DNA of 64,000 bases, taken from assembly GCF_031195445.1 (NCBI RefSeq), contig NZ_CP133480.1, positions 4,518,501-4,582,500 of the forward strand, in the 5' to 3' direction. This stretch comes from Acuticoccus sp. MNP-M23. GTDB taxonomy: Bacteria > Pseudomonadota > Alphaproteobacteria > Rhizobiales > Amorphaceae. Each line of letters opens with the position of its first letter. Position 1 is the stretch's first letter. The translations under genes and the position numbers were made by a program. The notes under the pieces are model-generated. The model was not told the DNA's origin. It searched no databases and saw only the letters and a list, made by a program, of their open reading frames with translations. Below are positions 1 to 12,377 of the stretch, in pieces.

Positions 1-1215
1 CTGGCGTCCGTCGGCCTCGTCTATGTGCTGGGCGTGGTGCCGTTTCTGCTGCGCAAGCGCGAATCCATGGCCGAGGCCATGCAGTCCGGCGCCGGCAAGC
101 AGTTCATTGCCGAAATTCCGATCCGGGCGGGGCACCCGCTGGTGGGCGCCACCGCCAACGCCGGGATGTTCCCTCAGCTGCGCGACATGACGGTCCGTCT
201 GGTCCAGCGCGGCGAACGGCCTTTCCTGCCGCCGTTCGAGAACGTCACGCTGCGGCCCGGCGACGTGGTGATCGTTGCGGCAACCCGCACGGCTCTGGAG
301 CGGGCACTGGCCGGTCACGGCAGCGTGCTGCGCGATGCCGAAGACGACCGGCCGCCCGGCGTCGTCACGCTGGCCGAAGCGCTGGTTGCCCCCGGTTCTC
401 GCCTGATCGGGCGGACCATTTCGCAATCGGGTCTGCGCGGCGACACGGGCTGCGTCGTCCTTGCCATCGAGCGGCGCTCGCGGATGCCGCGGATGCCACT
501 TGCCGATATCCGCATGGAGGCCGGCGATGTGCTCCTGTTCGCCGGACCGCGGCGGGGCATCGATGAACTTCGCGGCAACCGCGACATTCTGCTGATCGAC
601 TGGACCGCGGTCGACATCCCTGCCCGGCAGCGTGCCCCCATAGCGCTGGCCGTGTTCGCCTCGGTGGTGGCGTTGGCGGCGACCGGGCTGGTGCCCATTG
701 TGGTTGCCTCGCTGATGGGCGCCTTCGCCATGCTGGCCACACGCTGCCTCAACACCCGGCAGGCGGCGCGTGTGATCGACGGCCGCATCGTGATGCTGAT
801 TGCCTCCGCCATTGCCTCCGCAACGGCGCTTCAGGCGACCGGCGGTGCGGAAATTCTGGCGAACGGGCTCCTCACGGCGCTGGCCGATGCGCCGCCGCCT
901 GTTGTCATGTCGGCGCTTTTCATCATCATCGCGCTCACCACCAACATCCTGACCAACAATGCCGCGGCGGTGCTGTTCACTCCCATCGCCATCGGCGTTG
1001 CCGCCCGGCTCGGTCTGCCGGCCGAGCCTTTCGTCGTCACGGTGATCCTTGCGGCCAACGCCTCCTTTGCAACACCGGTCGCTTATCAGACCAATCTTCT
1101 GGTCATGGGACCGGGGCATTATCGCTACCGCGACTTTATGGTCGCCGGAGGGCCCCTCGTTTTGCTACTGTGGGGCACATTCTCGCTTGTGGCGCCATGG
1201 TGGTACGGTATTTGA
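1..1215 (+). CDS. SLC13-family permease with two TrkA-C (RCK_C) domains, C-terminal part
   Basis: Only the last 404 residues are present; the reading frame is open from the first base, so the 5' end lies outside the window. Two consecutive RCK_C/TrkA-C-like modules are visible, about residues 35-105 and 120-195, each ending in a 'GD-V-hydrophobic' strand (PGDVVIVAATR, AGDVLLFAGP). A hydrophobic block follows (residues 205-404), with the ion-transporter signatures ALTTNILTNNAAA and NASFATPVAYQTN. This arrangement is typical of SLC13/CitT-like permeases with TrkA-C domains in the central cytoplasmic loop, which are inner-membrane anion symporters. The substrate (sulfate, dicarboxylate or other) cannot be deduced from the fragment. 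Confidence 0.85.
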   Translation: MASVGLVYVLGVVPFLLRKRESMAEAMQSGAGKQFIAEIPIRAGHPLVGATANAGMFPQLRDMTVRLVQRGERPFLPPFENVTLRPGDVVIVAATRTALERALAGHGSVLRDAEDDRPPGVVTLAEALVAPGSRLIGRTISQSGLRGDTGCVVLAIERRSRMPRMPLADIRMEAGDVLLFAGPRRGIDELRGNRDILLIDWTAVDIPARQRAPIALAVFASVVALAATGLVPIVVASLMGAFAMLATRCLNTRQAARVIDGRIVMLIASAIASATALQATGGAEILANGLLTALADAPPPVVMSALFIIIALTTNILTNNAAAVLFTPIAIGVAARLGLPAEPFVVTVILAANASFATPVAYQTNLLVMGPGHYRYRDFMVAGGPLVLLLWGTFSLVAPWWYGI

Positions 1216-1266
1216 TGTGGTCAGGTTGATCGCAGGTCGAAACAGAGAGGGAGCTGAGCGGATTGG

Positions 1267-2127
1267 ATGATGAAATCTGAACACCGCTTCGCCAATGGCT
1301 CGAATCTCGATGCGTCGGCCGACCCAACCGCCGGTGACGATGCGCGGGAGACCGCCGCCGTCAGCCTGGACAAGCCGCCGCGGCAGCGCCGCCGCGTCAC
1401 CGTCCGCCGGTTGACCGAGCACCCGCAATTCTACCTGACATCCCCGTCCCAGTGCCCCTACCTTCCCGGACGGCTCGAGCGCAAAGTCTTCACGCATCTT
1501 GTGGGTGAGCGCGCCGAAGGCCTGAACGACGTTCTGACCCAAGGCGGCTTCCGCCGCAGCCAGAACATCGCCTACCGGCCGGCGTGCGATGGGTGCCGGG
1601 CATGCGTTTCGGTCCGCGTTGTGGTGGACGAGTTCGACTGGACCCGGTCGCTGAAACGGGTGGTGAAGACCAACAATCACATCGAGCGGATCGAGCGCCC
1701 GGCCCTCCCCTCGTCCGAACAATACGCCGTGTTTCGCGCCTATCTCGACACGCGCCACGCCGAAGGCGGCATGGCCGACATGACCGTGCTCGACTATGCG
1801 ATGATGGTCGAGGACACCCACGTCGATACCCGCGTCTTCGAGTACCGGGCACCAGGCACGGGGCACAACCGCGGTGCGCTGCTGGGCTGTGCGCTGACCG
1901 ACGTTCTGTCCGACGGGCTGTCGATGGTCTACTCGTTCTACGAGCCGGACGAGGTGGCAACCTCCCTCGGCACCTTCATGATTCTCGACCACGTGGCGCG
2001 CGCTGCAGCGCTCGGCCTGCCCTACGTCTATCTCGGCTACTGGGTCGATGGCTCCGACAAGATGGCCTACAAGACGCGGTTCCAGCCGCAGGAACAGCTC
2101 ACCAACCGCGGCTGGGCACGGCTCTAG
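1267..2127 (+). CDS. bpt: Aspartate/glutamate leucyltransferase (N-end rule aminoacyl-tRNA protein transferase)
   Basis: This cytoplasmic enzyme moves leucine from Leu-tRNA onto N-terminal Asp or Glu, marking proteins for ClpS/ClpAP degradation. The ATE/Bpt core begins near residue 56 with [20 protein letters not shown]. The cysteine motif [16 protein letters not shown] follows near residue 101, and the C-terminal GCN5-like half contains [20 protein letters not shown] and [15 protein letters not shown]. It has 286 residues, slightly longer than the usual 250 or so. The first 50 residues are charged and low in complexity, so a downstream start is possible (for example the in-frame TTG at 1411). 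Two adjacent ATGs occur at 1267 and 1270. The gene follows the permease by about 50 bp on the same strand. Confidence 0.9.
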   Translation: MMKSEHRFANGSNLDASADPTAGDDARETAAVSLDKPPRQRRRVTVRRLTEHPQFYLTSPSQCPYLPGRLERKVFTHLVGERAEGLNDVLTQGGFRRSQNIAYRPACDGCRACVSVRVVVDEFDWTRSLKRVVKTNNHIERIERPALPSSEQYAVFRAYLDTRHAEGGMADMTVLDYAMMVEDTHVDTRVFEYRAPGTGHNRGALLGCALTDVLSDGLSMVYSFYEPDEVATSLGTFMILDHVARAAALGLPYVYLGYWVDGSDKMAYKTRFQPQEQLTNRGWARL

Positions 2128-2256
2128 GCCCGCTACCATCGCGGTGGCTGCCGCCGGTTGTGCGTCCGTCTATCGCATCGTCCCCGTCCGCGCCGCACCT
2201 TTCGCGCAAGGCTCGTCCGCTACTGAGGTTTGAGCCTCAACGGGAGCCGAACGAGC

Positions 2257-4581
2257 ATGAGCACAGAGTCGACATTCGGCCGCGCGCCAAACCTCCTCAA
2301 CAACATCACCACATCGACCAAGATCGTCGCATCAGTGCTCCTGATCTTCATGCTGTTCGTCCTGTCGCAGGGCCTGAGCTACCAGCGCGCGCGCAATATC
2401 GCGGACAATTTTACCAAGCTGGAGGCAGCGGCCAGCGAGAACCTGCATGTCATCAAGCTGGAAGAACGGCTTGCCGAGGCCTGGGCGGCTATCCTGGATT
2501 ACCGGGTTACACCGTCCAACGACCGGATGCAGGCCGTGCACGAAGCGCTGCGCGAAATGGAGCGGGAGCGCGCACATGTTCAACGCGGGGTGACAAGCGA
2601 GGCAGCCAGCCCGTTGCTCGCCGAGATCGCGGGCCTGCTTGACCGGTTTGAAATCAATGTCGCGCGCACGCTCGAACTTCAAGCGCAGCGCAGCGTGCTC
2701 GTCACAACCCTTGAGACCACCGGCAACAGCCTGACGGCCCACTTGACCGAAGCCATCGACACCGCGAACGCAGCCAGCAACCCCGAAGCAATGGAGGCAA
2801 TGCGCGCCGTCGAAGCTCTGCTCCTCAAGTCCCGCCTCTCCGTCCAGCGCTTCCTGACGGCTGGCACCCCGGCATCGCTCACCACCGCGCGGGACTATCT
2901 GTCCGAGGCGCAGGCGCTGGCCCCGCGGATGGCGCTGCTCGCATCCCAGTCAGGCGCGGCCGTTTCCGCCAGCACCTATCAGGACGGCCTCGAAAACTAC
3001 CGCACGAAATTGGATGCGCTGGGCGACATCAGCCAGGAGTTCAAGACGACGCTGGGGCAGGAAACCGGCGCGGTGAAGACCGAAATCATCGAGAAGCTCG
3101 ATCAGGTGGCGGAGCTTCTGCTGGTCGAAGAGGCTGCGTTGAACGACGCAACCGAAGGGACCATCGCCGGCATGGTCGTGTTCTGCATCGTCGTTCTGGT
3201 TGCAGGCCTCCTCCTTCTAACCGCCATCGGCTTCATTCAAATCCAGACCCTGTCGCGCCCCTTGCGCGCCGTCACCGCCGCCCTCGACGATCTGGCCCAG
3301 TTCAAAACCCGCTTTGCCGTCCGCGAAAAGAACGCAAAGGACGAACTTGGCCGGATGTGGGACAGCGTTGCGCAGCTGCGTCCGGCGCTGGCTGCTGTGG
3401 ACACACAGACCAAGATGGTGAACGGCATGTCCCTGCCAGTCATGCTTGCCGATCCGCAAAATGACTTCAAGATCACCTACATGAACGACGCGGCGAAAAG
3501 CGTTCTCGAAAAGTTGCGCGACCATCTCCCCTGCGGTCCCGACGAGATGATGGGCCGCTCCATCGACATGTTCCACGAAAACCCGGAACGTCAGCGGCGC
3601 ATCCTGAGCGATCCCAGCAACCTCCCCTGGCGCGGCATGATCGACTTCAAGGGCCTCGAATTCTTCGACCTTTACGTCGCCCCACTGTTCGACCGGGATG
3701 GCGTTTACAGCGGAACGGTCCTGTCGTGGCGCGTCGTGACGGCAGAGATGACGCGGCTGAACGAGATCGAGGACGACGTTCGTCGAACCGTCCATGACAT
3801 CAACGAGACCTTCAGCGCCATGCGCAGCCGCATCGGCAATATCGGCGACGGCGTGCAGAAAACACGCACGCACCTCAAATCCGGCTCGGAAGCGGTCTTC
3901 TCTGCATCCAGCAGCGTCCAGACCGTTGCGTCCGCCGCGGAGGAACTGTCCGCCTCCATCAGCGAGATCTCGACCCAGATGACGCAGTCGTCCCGCCGCA
4001 GTTCGGAAGCTGCCAGCGTTGCCAAGGATGTCGCAAGCCGGGCTGAAACGCTCTCGGCCGCCAGCCGCAACATCTCCACGGTGGTGGAGACCATCTCGGA
4101 AATTGCCAACCAGGTCAGCCTGCTTGCTCTCAACGCCACCATCGAGGCCGCCCGCGCCGGCGAGGCCGGCAAGGGGTTTGCGGTGGTCGCCACCGAGGTG
4201 AAGAACCTCGCCGTCCAGACGGGGCAGGCCACCGCCAAGGTCAGCGAGCAGACAAGCGCCATTCAGGAGCAGATCGCAAACGTCACCGAAGGCATCACCA
4301 ACGTGTCGCGGGTGATCGAGGAGATCAACGAAGTGTTCGTCAGCGTGGCGGCGTCTGCCGAAGAACAGCAGGTCGCCACCAGCGAGATTAGCCGGAATGC
4401 GCAGATCGCGGCTGAAGGCGCCGAGAACGCAACCACGACCATTCAGGAGGTGGAGAATTTCTCCGAGGCCAACATGGCGGCGACCCAGGAGCTCAGCCAA
4501 TCGGCCGAAGCGGTCTCGTCCGCCAACGACAATCTTGGCCGCGAAACCGACCGTTTCCTGGAAGTGCTGCGCCGGGTCTGA
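2257..4581 (+). CDS. Methyl-accepting chemotaxis protein with PAS-like region
   Basis: A 774-residue chemoreceptor. The first membrane helix (about residues 25-44) and a second (about 305-326) bracket a helical periplasmic sensor of about 260 residues. A HAMP-like linker and a PAS-like segment (about 385-500, beginning [20 protein letters not shown]) come next. The C-terminal signalling domain carries the conserved hairpin [20 protein letters not shown], which binds CheA/CheW. The ATG at 2257 is chosen because GGGAG (2242-2246) lies 10 bases upstream; an in-frame TTG at 2230 would add nine residues without better support. No che genes are nearby. The ligand is unknown. Confidence 0.92.
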   Translation: MSTESTFGRAPNLLNNITTSTKIVASVLLIFMLFVLSQGLSYQRARNIADNFTKLEAAASENLHVIKLEERLAEAWAAILDYRVTPSNDRMQAVHEALREMERERAHVQRGVTSEAASPLLAEIAGLLDRFEINVARTLELQAQRSVLVTTLETTGNSLTAHLTEAIDTANAASNPEAMEAMRAVEALLLKSRLSVQRFLTAGTPASLTTARDYLSEAQALAPRMALLASQSGAAVSASTYQDGLENYRTKLDALGDISQEFKTTLGQETGAVKTEIIEKLDQVAELLLVEEAALNDATEGTIAGMVVFCIVVLVAGLLLLTAIGFIQIQTLSRPLRAVTAALDDLAQFKTRFAVREKNAKDELGRMWDSVAQLRPALAAVDTQTKMVNGMSLPVMLADPQNDFKITYMNDAAKSVLEKLRDHLPCGPDEMMGRSIDMFHENPERQRRILSDPSNLPWRGMIDFKGLEFFDLYVAPLFDRDGVYSGTVLSWRVVTAEMTRLNEIEDDVRRTVHDINETFSAMRSRIGNIGDGVQKTRTHLKSGSEAVFSASSSVQTVASAAEELSASISEISTQMTQSSRRSSEAASVAKDVASRAETLSAASRNISTVVETISEIANQVSLLALNATIEAARAGEAGKGFAVVATEVKNLAVQTGQATAKVSEQTSAIQEQIANVTEGITNVSRVIEEINEVFVSVAASAEEQQVATSEISRNAQIAAEGAENATTTIQEVENFSEANMAATQELSQSAEAVSSANDNLGRETDRFLEVLRRV

Positions 4582-4633
4582 CCGGCGCGCTGGGACCGCC
4601 CGCCGGTCGGACCCGGACACGGCACTCGCCCCC

Positions 4634-4673
4634 AAAAAAATGTCCCGCCAGCGCGTCACTGGCGGGACTTTTT
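4634..4673. terminator. Bidirectional rho-independent terminator
   Basis: A perfect 10-bp stem (GTCCCGCCAG / CTGGCGGGAC, loop of 7) is flanked by seven A on the left and five T on the right. It lies between the convergent chemoreceptor and glgX genes, so it can terminate transcription from both sides. Confidence 0.9.
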
Positions 4674-4747
4674 CGCGATGATCATGCCGACGCGTCAGCC
4701 GCACGGCCTGGGTAAAAGCGGAAGAGCCGCAACCTAGGCCTACGGGC

Positions 4748-7000
<2,253 letters not shown>

Positions 7001-7223
7001 GCAAAGATCTCATTGTTCGTGGATGCGCCGGGCTCGGGAAGAGCGAGCGTGCCGAATGCGATTAACGTTATCAGATGATCAGCGTTCCACGCAGTACAAG
7101 TGCGCGGAATGAGCGCTTTGCAAGGCTGGTATCGGCCGTCTTGGTGCAACCGGATTTCGCGGTGCCGCTGCGCGGCGTCAACCGGTTTTTGCAGCCGGCG
7201 CAGCCCGCTGCGCGCGCCGCCAG
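7001..7223. other. Intergenic region upstream of glgX
   Basis: About 220 bp separate the MarR-type gene (ending at 7224) from the glgX start on the same strand. It should hold the glgX promoter. A short palindromic TTAACGTTA-like stretch lies near 7063-7073. No ORF, hairpin terminator or recognisable operator was found. Confidence 0.4.
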
Positions 7224-7733
7224 TCAGAACGGGTGGTGGCGGATATTGGCCAGCACCGAGCGCAGCGTTTCCAGAAAGGCGTCGCGGGCGGCGTCGTCCA
7301 GCCCGCCGAGCATCCGCCTCTCCTGCTCGCGCATGAGCGGCCAGGCTGCGGCAAATGCGGCAGACCCCGCCTCGGTGAGCGCCACCTCGCGCACGCGCCC
7401 GTCATCCGGCCGCAGGTTGCGCTCGACGAGCCCCGCAACCTCCATCGCATCCAGCGTGCGGCTCATGGTGGACTGTTCCATCACCGCATAGACGGCAAGT
7501 TCGTTCACCGTCAGTCCGGGATGCACGCGCAAGACCGCCAGCGCACGCATCTTTGCCGTGGTCAGCCCGTGTTCCTTGAGGATTGCGGCCATATCCGCGT
7601 TGTAGCGAGCCGAGATGCGGTTGATGAGGTAGGGCGCGAACGCGTCGAGGCCGACATCGGCCAGCGCCGGTTCATCGGCCATGTCCGCAGGCGGCGACGC
7701 CTCGGAGCCGGTCGGGGCGGGCTGTTCGCTCAC
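7224..7733 (-). CDS. MarR-family transcriptional regulator
   Basis: A 169-residue winged-helix repressor type. The DNA-binding core is typical of MarR: LRVHPGLTVNELAVYAVMEQ (first helices), STMSRTLDAMEVAGLVERN (recognition helix) and the wing RPDDGRVREVALTEAG. I start it at GTG 7733, because that codon overlaps the stop of the upstream oxidoreductase (GTGA), implying translational coupling; an internal ATG (MADEPALADVG) is the alternative. It is co-transcribed with the FAD oxidoreductase at 7730-9307, so it probably regulates that cluster. The ligand is unknown. Confidence 0.9.
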   Translation of the reverse strand: MSEQPAPTGSEASPPADMADEPALADVGLDAFAPYLINRISARYNADMAAILKEHGLTTAKMRALAVLRVHPGLTVNELAVYAVMEQSTMSRTLDAMEVAGLVERNLRPDDGRVREVALTEAGSAAFAAAWPLMREQERRMLGGLDDAARDAFLETLRSVLANIRHHPF

Positions 7734-9307
7734 GATTTCAGATCGTTGGCCAGAAGGAACCCAGAGGTTCCGTTGAGGCCCGGTCCCGGATGGGTGGCAG
7801 CGCCGATCATGTAAACGCCTTCCACGGCTGTCTTCTGGTTGGTGTGCTGCGGCATCGGCCGGAACAGGAAAAACTGGTCGAGCCCGCACCAGCCCGCATA
7901 GGGGTCGCCGCCCACAAGGTTGATGTTGGTCGCGGCCACATCGGCAGGCGACATGGCCTTGCGCGCCACCACCGTATCGCGGAAGCCCGGCACATGCGCC
8001 TCGATCATGGCCTCCACGCGGTCCGCGTAGGCTTCCCGCACCGCTTCGGTCCATGTGCCATCGGCCGGGGTGTCGATGGTGCCCGCCGCGTCGCCCTTGA
8101 TGGTGGTGGGGCACTCGGGAAGCTGGATCCACAATACAGCCTTGCCGTCCGGGGCGCGGGACGGATCAGCCGCAGAAGGCTGGCCGACGCAGACGGTGGG
8201 ACGCGCCGGCAACATGCCCCGCTCCGCCTCGTTGCTGGCCTTGGACACGGCGTCGACACCATCGGTGAGGTGCAGGAGCTGAACGCCTTTCAGCGCCGCG
8301 TCAGCCCATTCCACCGGGCGGTCCAGCGCGTAGTGGATCTGCATGTTGCCCTTGCCGTACTGGTAGCGGGCAGTTTCTTCAGACACCGCCGGCGGCAGAT
8401 CCCAGTTTTTCAGGAGGCGGCCGTAAAGCTGCGTCGGTGTCACCGAGCAGATGATCGAGGGGCAGGAAATCTCTTCGCCGCCTTCAAGGCGCACGCCGGC
8501 CACTGCACGCCCGTCAGAGCCCGGCAGGATTGCCTCCACGTCGGCGCCGGTGCGCACCGTGCCGCGTCCGCTCTCGATCATTGCCCGCAGCGCTTCCGGC
8601 ACGCGTGCCGCGCCGCCGGTCACGACGGGCGCCCCCATCGCCTCCAGCGCGTAGGCGATCACCGCGCCCATCTGCCCCGAAAAAGGCTGCTCCGGGTTGA
8701 GGCCGGCATGCAGCGGCCATGGCGCGAACAGCGCCTGCACCAGATCCGACTGGTAGGTCTTGGTGAGGCGGCGCCGGTTGGTGGTCAGCGCATGGGCAAA
8801 GAATGTCCCGAGGCCCCGCGGGCCCATCGTCACCGCCTTGCGTGCCATGAGGCGGGCTGTTTTCCAGCCGATCAGCTTGTTGTTGAAGAGCCCGAACAAA
8901 AGCTCCGCATTGCGGTCGATCCCGCCCATCTCCGCCAGATAGCGCGCCCCGTCGCCGGGGTGGAGCGCATCGAACGCTTCGGCGTTTGCGGCACGGTCGG
9001 TCTTCAACACCAGCGAGCGGCCATCGGATGTCAGGACGCCGGTGGGCCGGTCGGTCTTCGAAAAGGTCGCGCCGTGGCGGGCGAGCGGCTTTTCCAGCGC
9101 GCCGAATGCCGGCGAGGCGTGGAACAGCACGAAGGTTGCCGCCAGCGGATCGTAGGTGAACCCGTCCGCCAGCTGGTCGGTGCGCATGGTGCCGCCGACC
9201 ACCGTCTCACGCTCCAGCACGAGCACGCGGCTCCCCTGGGACAGGATCGCCGCGCACACCAGCGCATTGATGCCCGAGCCGATGATGATGTGATCGTAAA
9301 GCGCCAA
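7730..9307 (-). CDS. FAD-dependent oxidoreductase, phytoene desaturase/PYROXD2-like
   Basis: This 525-residue flavoenzyme has an N-terminal dinucleotide-binding fold (HIIIGSGINALVCAAILSQG, then the Glu of VLVLERETVVGGTMRTD). Its C-terminal FAD-contact motif is GAATHPGPGLNGTSGFLLA. The layout matches the NAD(P)/FAD-dependent oxidoreductase group that includes carotenoid desaturases and mammalian PYROXD2. A TTG start at 9307 is preferred, since GGAGG sits 7 bases upstream and the Rossmann fold then begins at once; a GTG at 9322 would place that Shine-Dalgarno sequence inside the gene. A paralogue lies at 10305-11876. The substrate is not known; the neighbouring cyclase and MarR genes suggest a catabolic role. 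Confidence 0.85.
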   Translation of the reverse strand: MALYDHIIIGSGINALVCAAILSQGSRVLVLERETVVGGTMRTDQLADGFTYDPLAATFVLFHASPAFGALEKPLARHGATFSKTDRPTGVLTSDGRSLVLKTDRAANAEAFDALHPGDGARYLAEMGGIDRNAELLFGLFNNKLIGWKTARLMARKAVTMGPRGLGTFFAHALTTNRRRLTKTYQSDLVQALFAPWPLHAGLNPEQPFSGQMGAVIAYALEAMGAPVVTGGAARVPEALRAMIESGRGTVRTGADVEAILPGSDGRAVAGVRLEGGEEISCPSIICSVTPTQLYGRLLKNWDLPPAVSEETARYQYGKGNMQIHYALDRPVEWADAALKGVQLLHLTDGVDAVSKASNEAERGMLPARPTVCVGQPSAADPSRAPDGKAVLWIQLPECPTTIKGDAAGTIDTPADGTWTEAVREAYADRVEAMIEAHVPGFRDTVVARKAMSPADVAATNINLVGGDPYAGWCGLDQFFLFRPMPQHTNQKTAVEGVYMIGAATHPGPGLNGTSGFLLANDLKS

Positions 9308-9389
9308 GTCCGTTCCCTCCACTGGCCGCCCGTCCCGGCCGTTGCGGCCCGGCTTGTGCCGGGCCAGCGCAGTCAGCGCGTCACGCCGC

Positions 9390-10169
9390 TCAGCGCGAAA
9401 CCAGCGCCAGAGCGCGCACGGGGCTGCCGGTGCCGTTCACGATCTTCAACGGCGCCACAATGAGAATGGCGCCCTTGGGGGGCAGCTTGTCGAGATTGCA
9501 CAGGCTGGCAAGGCCGTAACGCTCGTTCTTGTGCAGGATGTTGTGGGCGGGGAACGGGGGTTCCATGCCGCCGGCTTGCCCGGCATCGGTGCCGATGCAT
9601 TCGGTGCCCCAGCCCGCTGCGCCGCGCGCCACAATGTGCTCGATGCAGTCGACCGTGGGGCCGGGCGAATGGGGGCCGGTCTCGTCCGCGTTGAGGAACT
9701 CGGCTTCCGAGCCGTTGCGCTTGTGCCAGTCGGTGCGCATCACAACCCAGGAGCCGGGCTCGATCTCGCCATGCTCCTGTTCCCACGCCTTCACGCCGTC
9801 GGCGGTGAGGAGGAAATCGGGATCCTTGGCGGTTTCGGCCGAACAGTCGATCACGCAAACCGGGGCGACGACCTTTTGCACAGGCAGGCGGTCGGTGGTG
9901 CCGTTGGCGTAGTCCTTGCCGGTGATCCAGTGGGTCGGCGCATCGAAGTGGGTGCCGGAGTGCTCGCCGATCTTCAGCCAGTTCCACGCCCAGAACGGGC
10001 CATTGCTGTCATATTCGGAGATCTTGTGAATCTCGATCTTGGGGGTGTCGACCGCCAGCTCGGGCGGCAGCTTCAGGAGCGGTGTGTCCGGCCCCAGCGG
10101 CGCCGCAAGATCCACAACCTCGACGTTTCCCGACAACAATCCGTCGGCCAATTCTTTGAGTGCTGACAT
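9390..10169 (-). CDS. Cyclase-family protein (kynurenine formamidase-like metal hydrolase)
   Basis: A 259-residue member of the 'putative cyclase' superfamily (bacterial kynurenine formamidase, isatin hydrolase). The metal-binding signature HSGTHFDAPTHW is intact, with a later acidic/His region (GTDAGQAGG, FPAHNILHKNE). The ATG at 10169 is chosen because GGAGA lies 7 bases upstream; the GTG four codons earlier would overlap that site. It lies 82 bp upstream of the FAD oxidoreductase and MarR genes on the same strand, and is divergent from the second FAD oxidoreductase. These enzymes hydrolyse amides or cyclic esters; the exact substrate is unknown. Confidence 0.85.
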   Translation of the reverse strand: MSALKELADGLLSGNVEVVDLAAPLGPDTPLLKLPPELAVDTPKIEIHKISEYDSNGPFWAWNWLKIGEHSGTHFDAPTHWITGKDYANGTTDRLPVQKVVAPVCVIDCSAETAKDPDFLLTADGVKAWEQEHGEIEPGSWVVMRTDWHKRNGSEAEFLNADETGPHSPGPTVDCIEHIVARGAAGWGTECIGTDAGQAGGMEPPFPAHNILHKNERYGLASLCNLDKLPPKGAILIVAPLKIVNGTGSPVRALALVSR

Positions 10170-10304
10170 GCCATTCTCCACGTTGCGGCGGCGACGTTAC
10201 TGCCGACTTCGCCTCCATGGCAATCGTGGGAAGGGCGATACATGCACTTGCATCCACCGTCGCCTTTCCACTTGATGGGGCGGTTCGCGATGAGGAGATG
10301 CGCC

Positions 10305-11876
10305 TTGACCACCAGCTACGATGCCGTCGTGATCGGCGGCGGCCACAATGGCCTTGCCGCCGCCATCCACCTTGCCCGCAAGGGCATGTCGGTTGCGCTG
10401 GTGGAGCGCAATGCGCGCCTTGGCGGGGCGATTGCCACCGAGGAAATTACCCTCCCCGGCTTCCGGCACGACCTTTATGCCATGAACCTGTCGCTGTTTG
10501 CCGGCTCCCCCTTTGCGCAGACCTACGGCAAGGAGCTTGGCGCCCACGGCCTCGACTGCGTTCCGGCAACCGATTGTTTTGCCAGCCCGTTCGGCGACCG
10601 CTGGCTGGGCGTTTCCACCGATGCGGAGGCAACGGCCGCGCGCATCGCCGCTTTCAGCGAAGCGGATGCTGCGCGCTGGCGCGAAATGACGGCCGCCTTT
10701 GGCGAGGATGCGCCGCATTATTTCGGCATTCTCGGCGCGCCGATGCGGCTTCGTTCGCTGGGTGCGCTTCTCTACCGCACGCTGCGTGCAAAGGGCCGCA
10801 CGTGGACGTTCGATGCGATCCGCCTCCTCCTTTCCAGCCCGCGCGATTTTCTGGACGCCAACTTCACGTCGCCCGAGGTGAAGGCCCTTCTGGCGCCGTG
10901 GGGGATGCACCTCGATTTTCCGCCCGATGCGTCCGGCGGCGCGATGTTCCCGTTTCTGGAGGCGATGGCGGACCAGGCATTCGGCATGGCCCTTGGCAAG
11001 GGCGGCGCGGATGTGGTGCCAAAGGCAATGGCTGGCCTCTTCGCCGCGTCGGGCGGTGAGGTGCGCACCGGCACCGCCGTCACCGGCATTGATGTGGTTG
11101 GCGGGCGCGCCACGGGCGTGCGCCTTGCAAGTGGCGAGACGCTGGGCGCGCGCGAGGCCGTGCTCGCCTCCGTCACGCCGTCCGCCCTTCTCTCGCTTAT
11201 CGGCGGCTCCACCGGCAAGACGTCCACCGACCGGGCGCTCGCCGGCTTCAGGCACGGCCCCGGCACCATGATGATCCACATTGCGTGCGATGCCCTGCCG
11301 GACTGGCGGGCCGGCGAAGCGCTGCAGAAATTTGCCTATGTGCACCTCGCACCCACCATGGCGGGCCTTTCCACCACCTACGCCGATGCGATGGAGGGCC
11401 GCCTCCCCGCAGAGCCCGGCATCGTGGTCGGCCAGCCCACAGCCGTCGACCCGTCCCGCGCACCGGCGGGCAAGCACATCTTGTGGGTGCAAGTGCGCGT
11501 CGTCCCCTCGGTTGTGACCGGCGATACACGCGGCGAGATTGCGCCGGGGCCGTGGAGCGGCATCAAGGAGGCGATGGCGGACCGGGTGATGGCGCTGATC
11601 GAACGGGAGGCGCCCGGCTTCGGCGCCCACGTGCTGGCGCGCACGGTGCATTCGCCGGACGATCTGGAGGCCGCCAATCCCAACCTCGTGGGCGGCGATT
11701 CCATCGGCGGCAGCCATCATCTGCGGCAGAATTTCTTCTTCCGCCCCGCCGTCGGCATGGCCGATCACACAAGCCCGGTGAAAGGCCTGCACATGATCGG
11801 CTCGTCCACCTGGCCGGGTGCGGGCGTTGGCGCTGGCTCCGGATTTCTCGGCGCAAAGCGCATTACCGGCCGCTGA
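10305..11876 (+). CDS. FAD-dependent oxidoreductase, phytoene desaturase/PYROXD2-like (paralogue)
   Basis: A 523-residue protein with the same architecture as the oxidoreductase at 7730-9307. The FAD fold is DAVVIGGGHNGLAAAIHLAR with VALVERNARLGGAIAT, and the C-terminal signature is HMIGSSTWPGAGVGAGSGFL. Both proteins share features such as 'ASVTPSALLSLI' / 'CSVTPTQLYGRLL' and 'GQPTAVDPSRAP' / 'GQPSAADPSRAP', indicating an old duplication. The TTG at 10305 is preferred because GAGGAG ends 7 bases upstream; ATG 10290 is the alternative. It is divergent from the cyclase gene, sharing a 135-bp promoter region, so the two probably respond to the same MarR-type regulator. Confidence 0.84.
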   Translation: MTTSYDAVVIGGGHNGLAAAIHLARKGMSVALVERNARLGGAIATEEITLPGFRHDLYAMNLSLFAGSPFAQTYGKELGAHGLDCVPATDCFASPFGDRWLGVSTDAEATAARIAAFSEADAARWREMTAAFGEDAPHYFGILGAPMRLRSLGALLYRTLRAKGRTWTFDAIRLLLSSPRDFLDANFTSPEVKALLAPWGMHLDFPPDASGGAMFPFLEAMADQAFGMALGKGGADVVPKAMAGLFAASGGEVRTGTAVTGIDVVGGRATGVRLASGETLGAREAVLASVTPSALLSLIGGSTGKTSTDRALAGFRHGPGTMMIHIACDALPDWRAGEALQKFAYVHLAPTMAGLSTTYADAMEGRLPAEPGIVVGQPTAVDPSRAPAGKHILWVQVRVVPSVVTGDTRGEIAPGPWSGIKEAMADRVMALIEREAPGFGAHVLARTVHSPDDLEAANPNLVGGDSIGGSHHLRQNFFFRPAVGMADHTSPVKGLHMIGSSTWPGAGVGAGSGFLGAKRITGR

Positions 11877-11942
11877 CCGCGCCGGGGGCGACGCGGGCTT
11901 TGGCCAAGGCTACACTGTACGCCATCACAACTGGAGGGCCCG

Positions 11943-12287
11943 ATGCCGAGGATCATCTTCTGCGCACTTGCAGCGTTCATGTTCGCCGCCGCTCCGGCCG
12001 CCGCGCAAAGCTTCGATTGCGCCAAGGCCAGCACGGCGGACGAGAAAGCCGTCTGCAACAGCGGCGAGCTCTCCGCCCTCGATGACGAGATGGCTGCCCT
12101 CTACAAGGACATCATGAGCCACGCCATGATGGGTGTGTCCGGCGAAACCCGCGACAGCCAGGAAGAATTCCTGAAGGACCGGGCCGCCTGCGGGGCGCGC
12201 ACGCCCTGTCTGAAACGAGCCTACAGGGCGCGTATCAAAACGCTGACGGCAACCAAGAAGGCGGTCGGCCAGGGCGCGGCGGACTGA
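11943..12287 (+). CDS. Small exported LprI-like protein
   Basis: 114 residues. A Sec signal peptide (MPRIIFCALAAFMFAAAPAAAQ) precedes a domain like the N-terminal part of lysozyme inhibitor LprI (DUF1311). The signature FDCAKASTADEKAVCNSGEL carries the two conserved cysteines, followed by LSALDDEMAALY; further cysteines occur in RAACGARTPC. The GGAGG Shine-Dalgarno sequence is 7 bases before the ATG. Members of this family are periplasmic; some inhibit host lysozyme, but most have no tested function. It stands alone between the oxidoreductase and the RTX gene. Confidence 0.82.
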   Translation: MPRIIFCALAAFMFAAAPAAAQSFDCAKASTADEKAVCNSGELSALDDEMAALYKDIMSHAMMGVSGETRDSQEEFLKDRAACGARTPCLKRAYRARIKTLTATKKAVGQGAAD

Positions 12288-12377
12288 TTTTTTTCTGCAA
12301 TATACTATTGCGCGGCGGAGGTATAAGGATACTATTCCGCCAGTATTTCGGCTAGTTTCAGAGGTAAATGCGTAATC

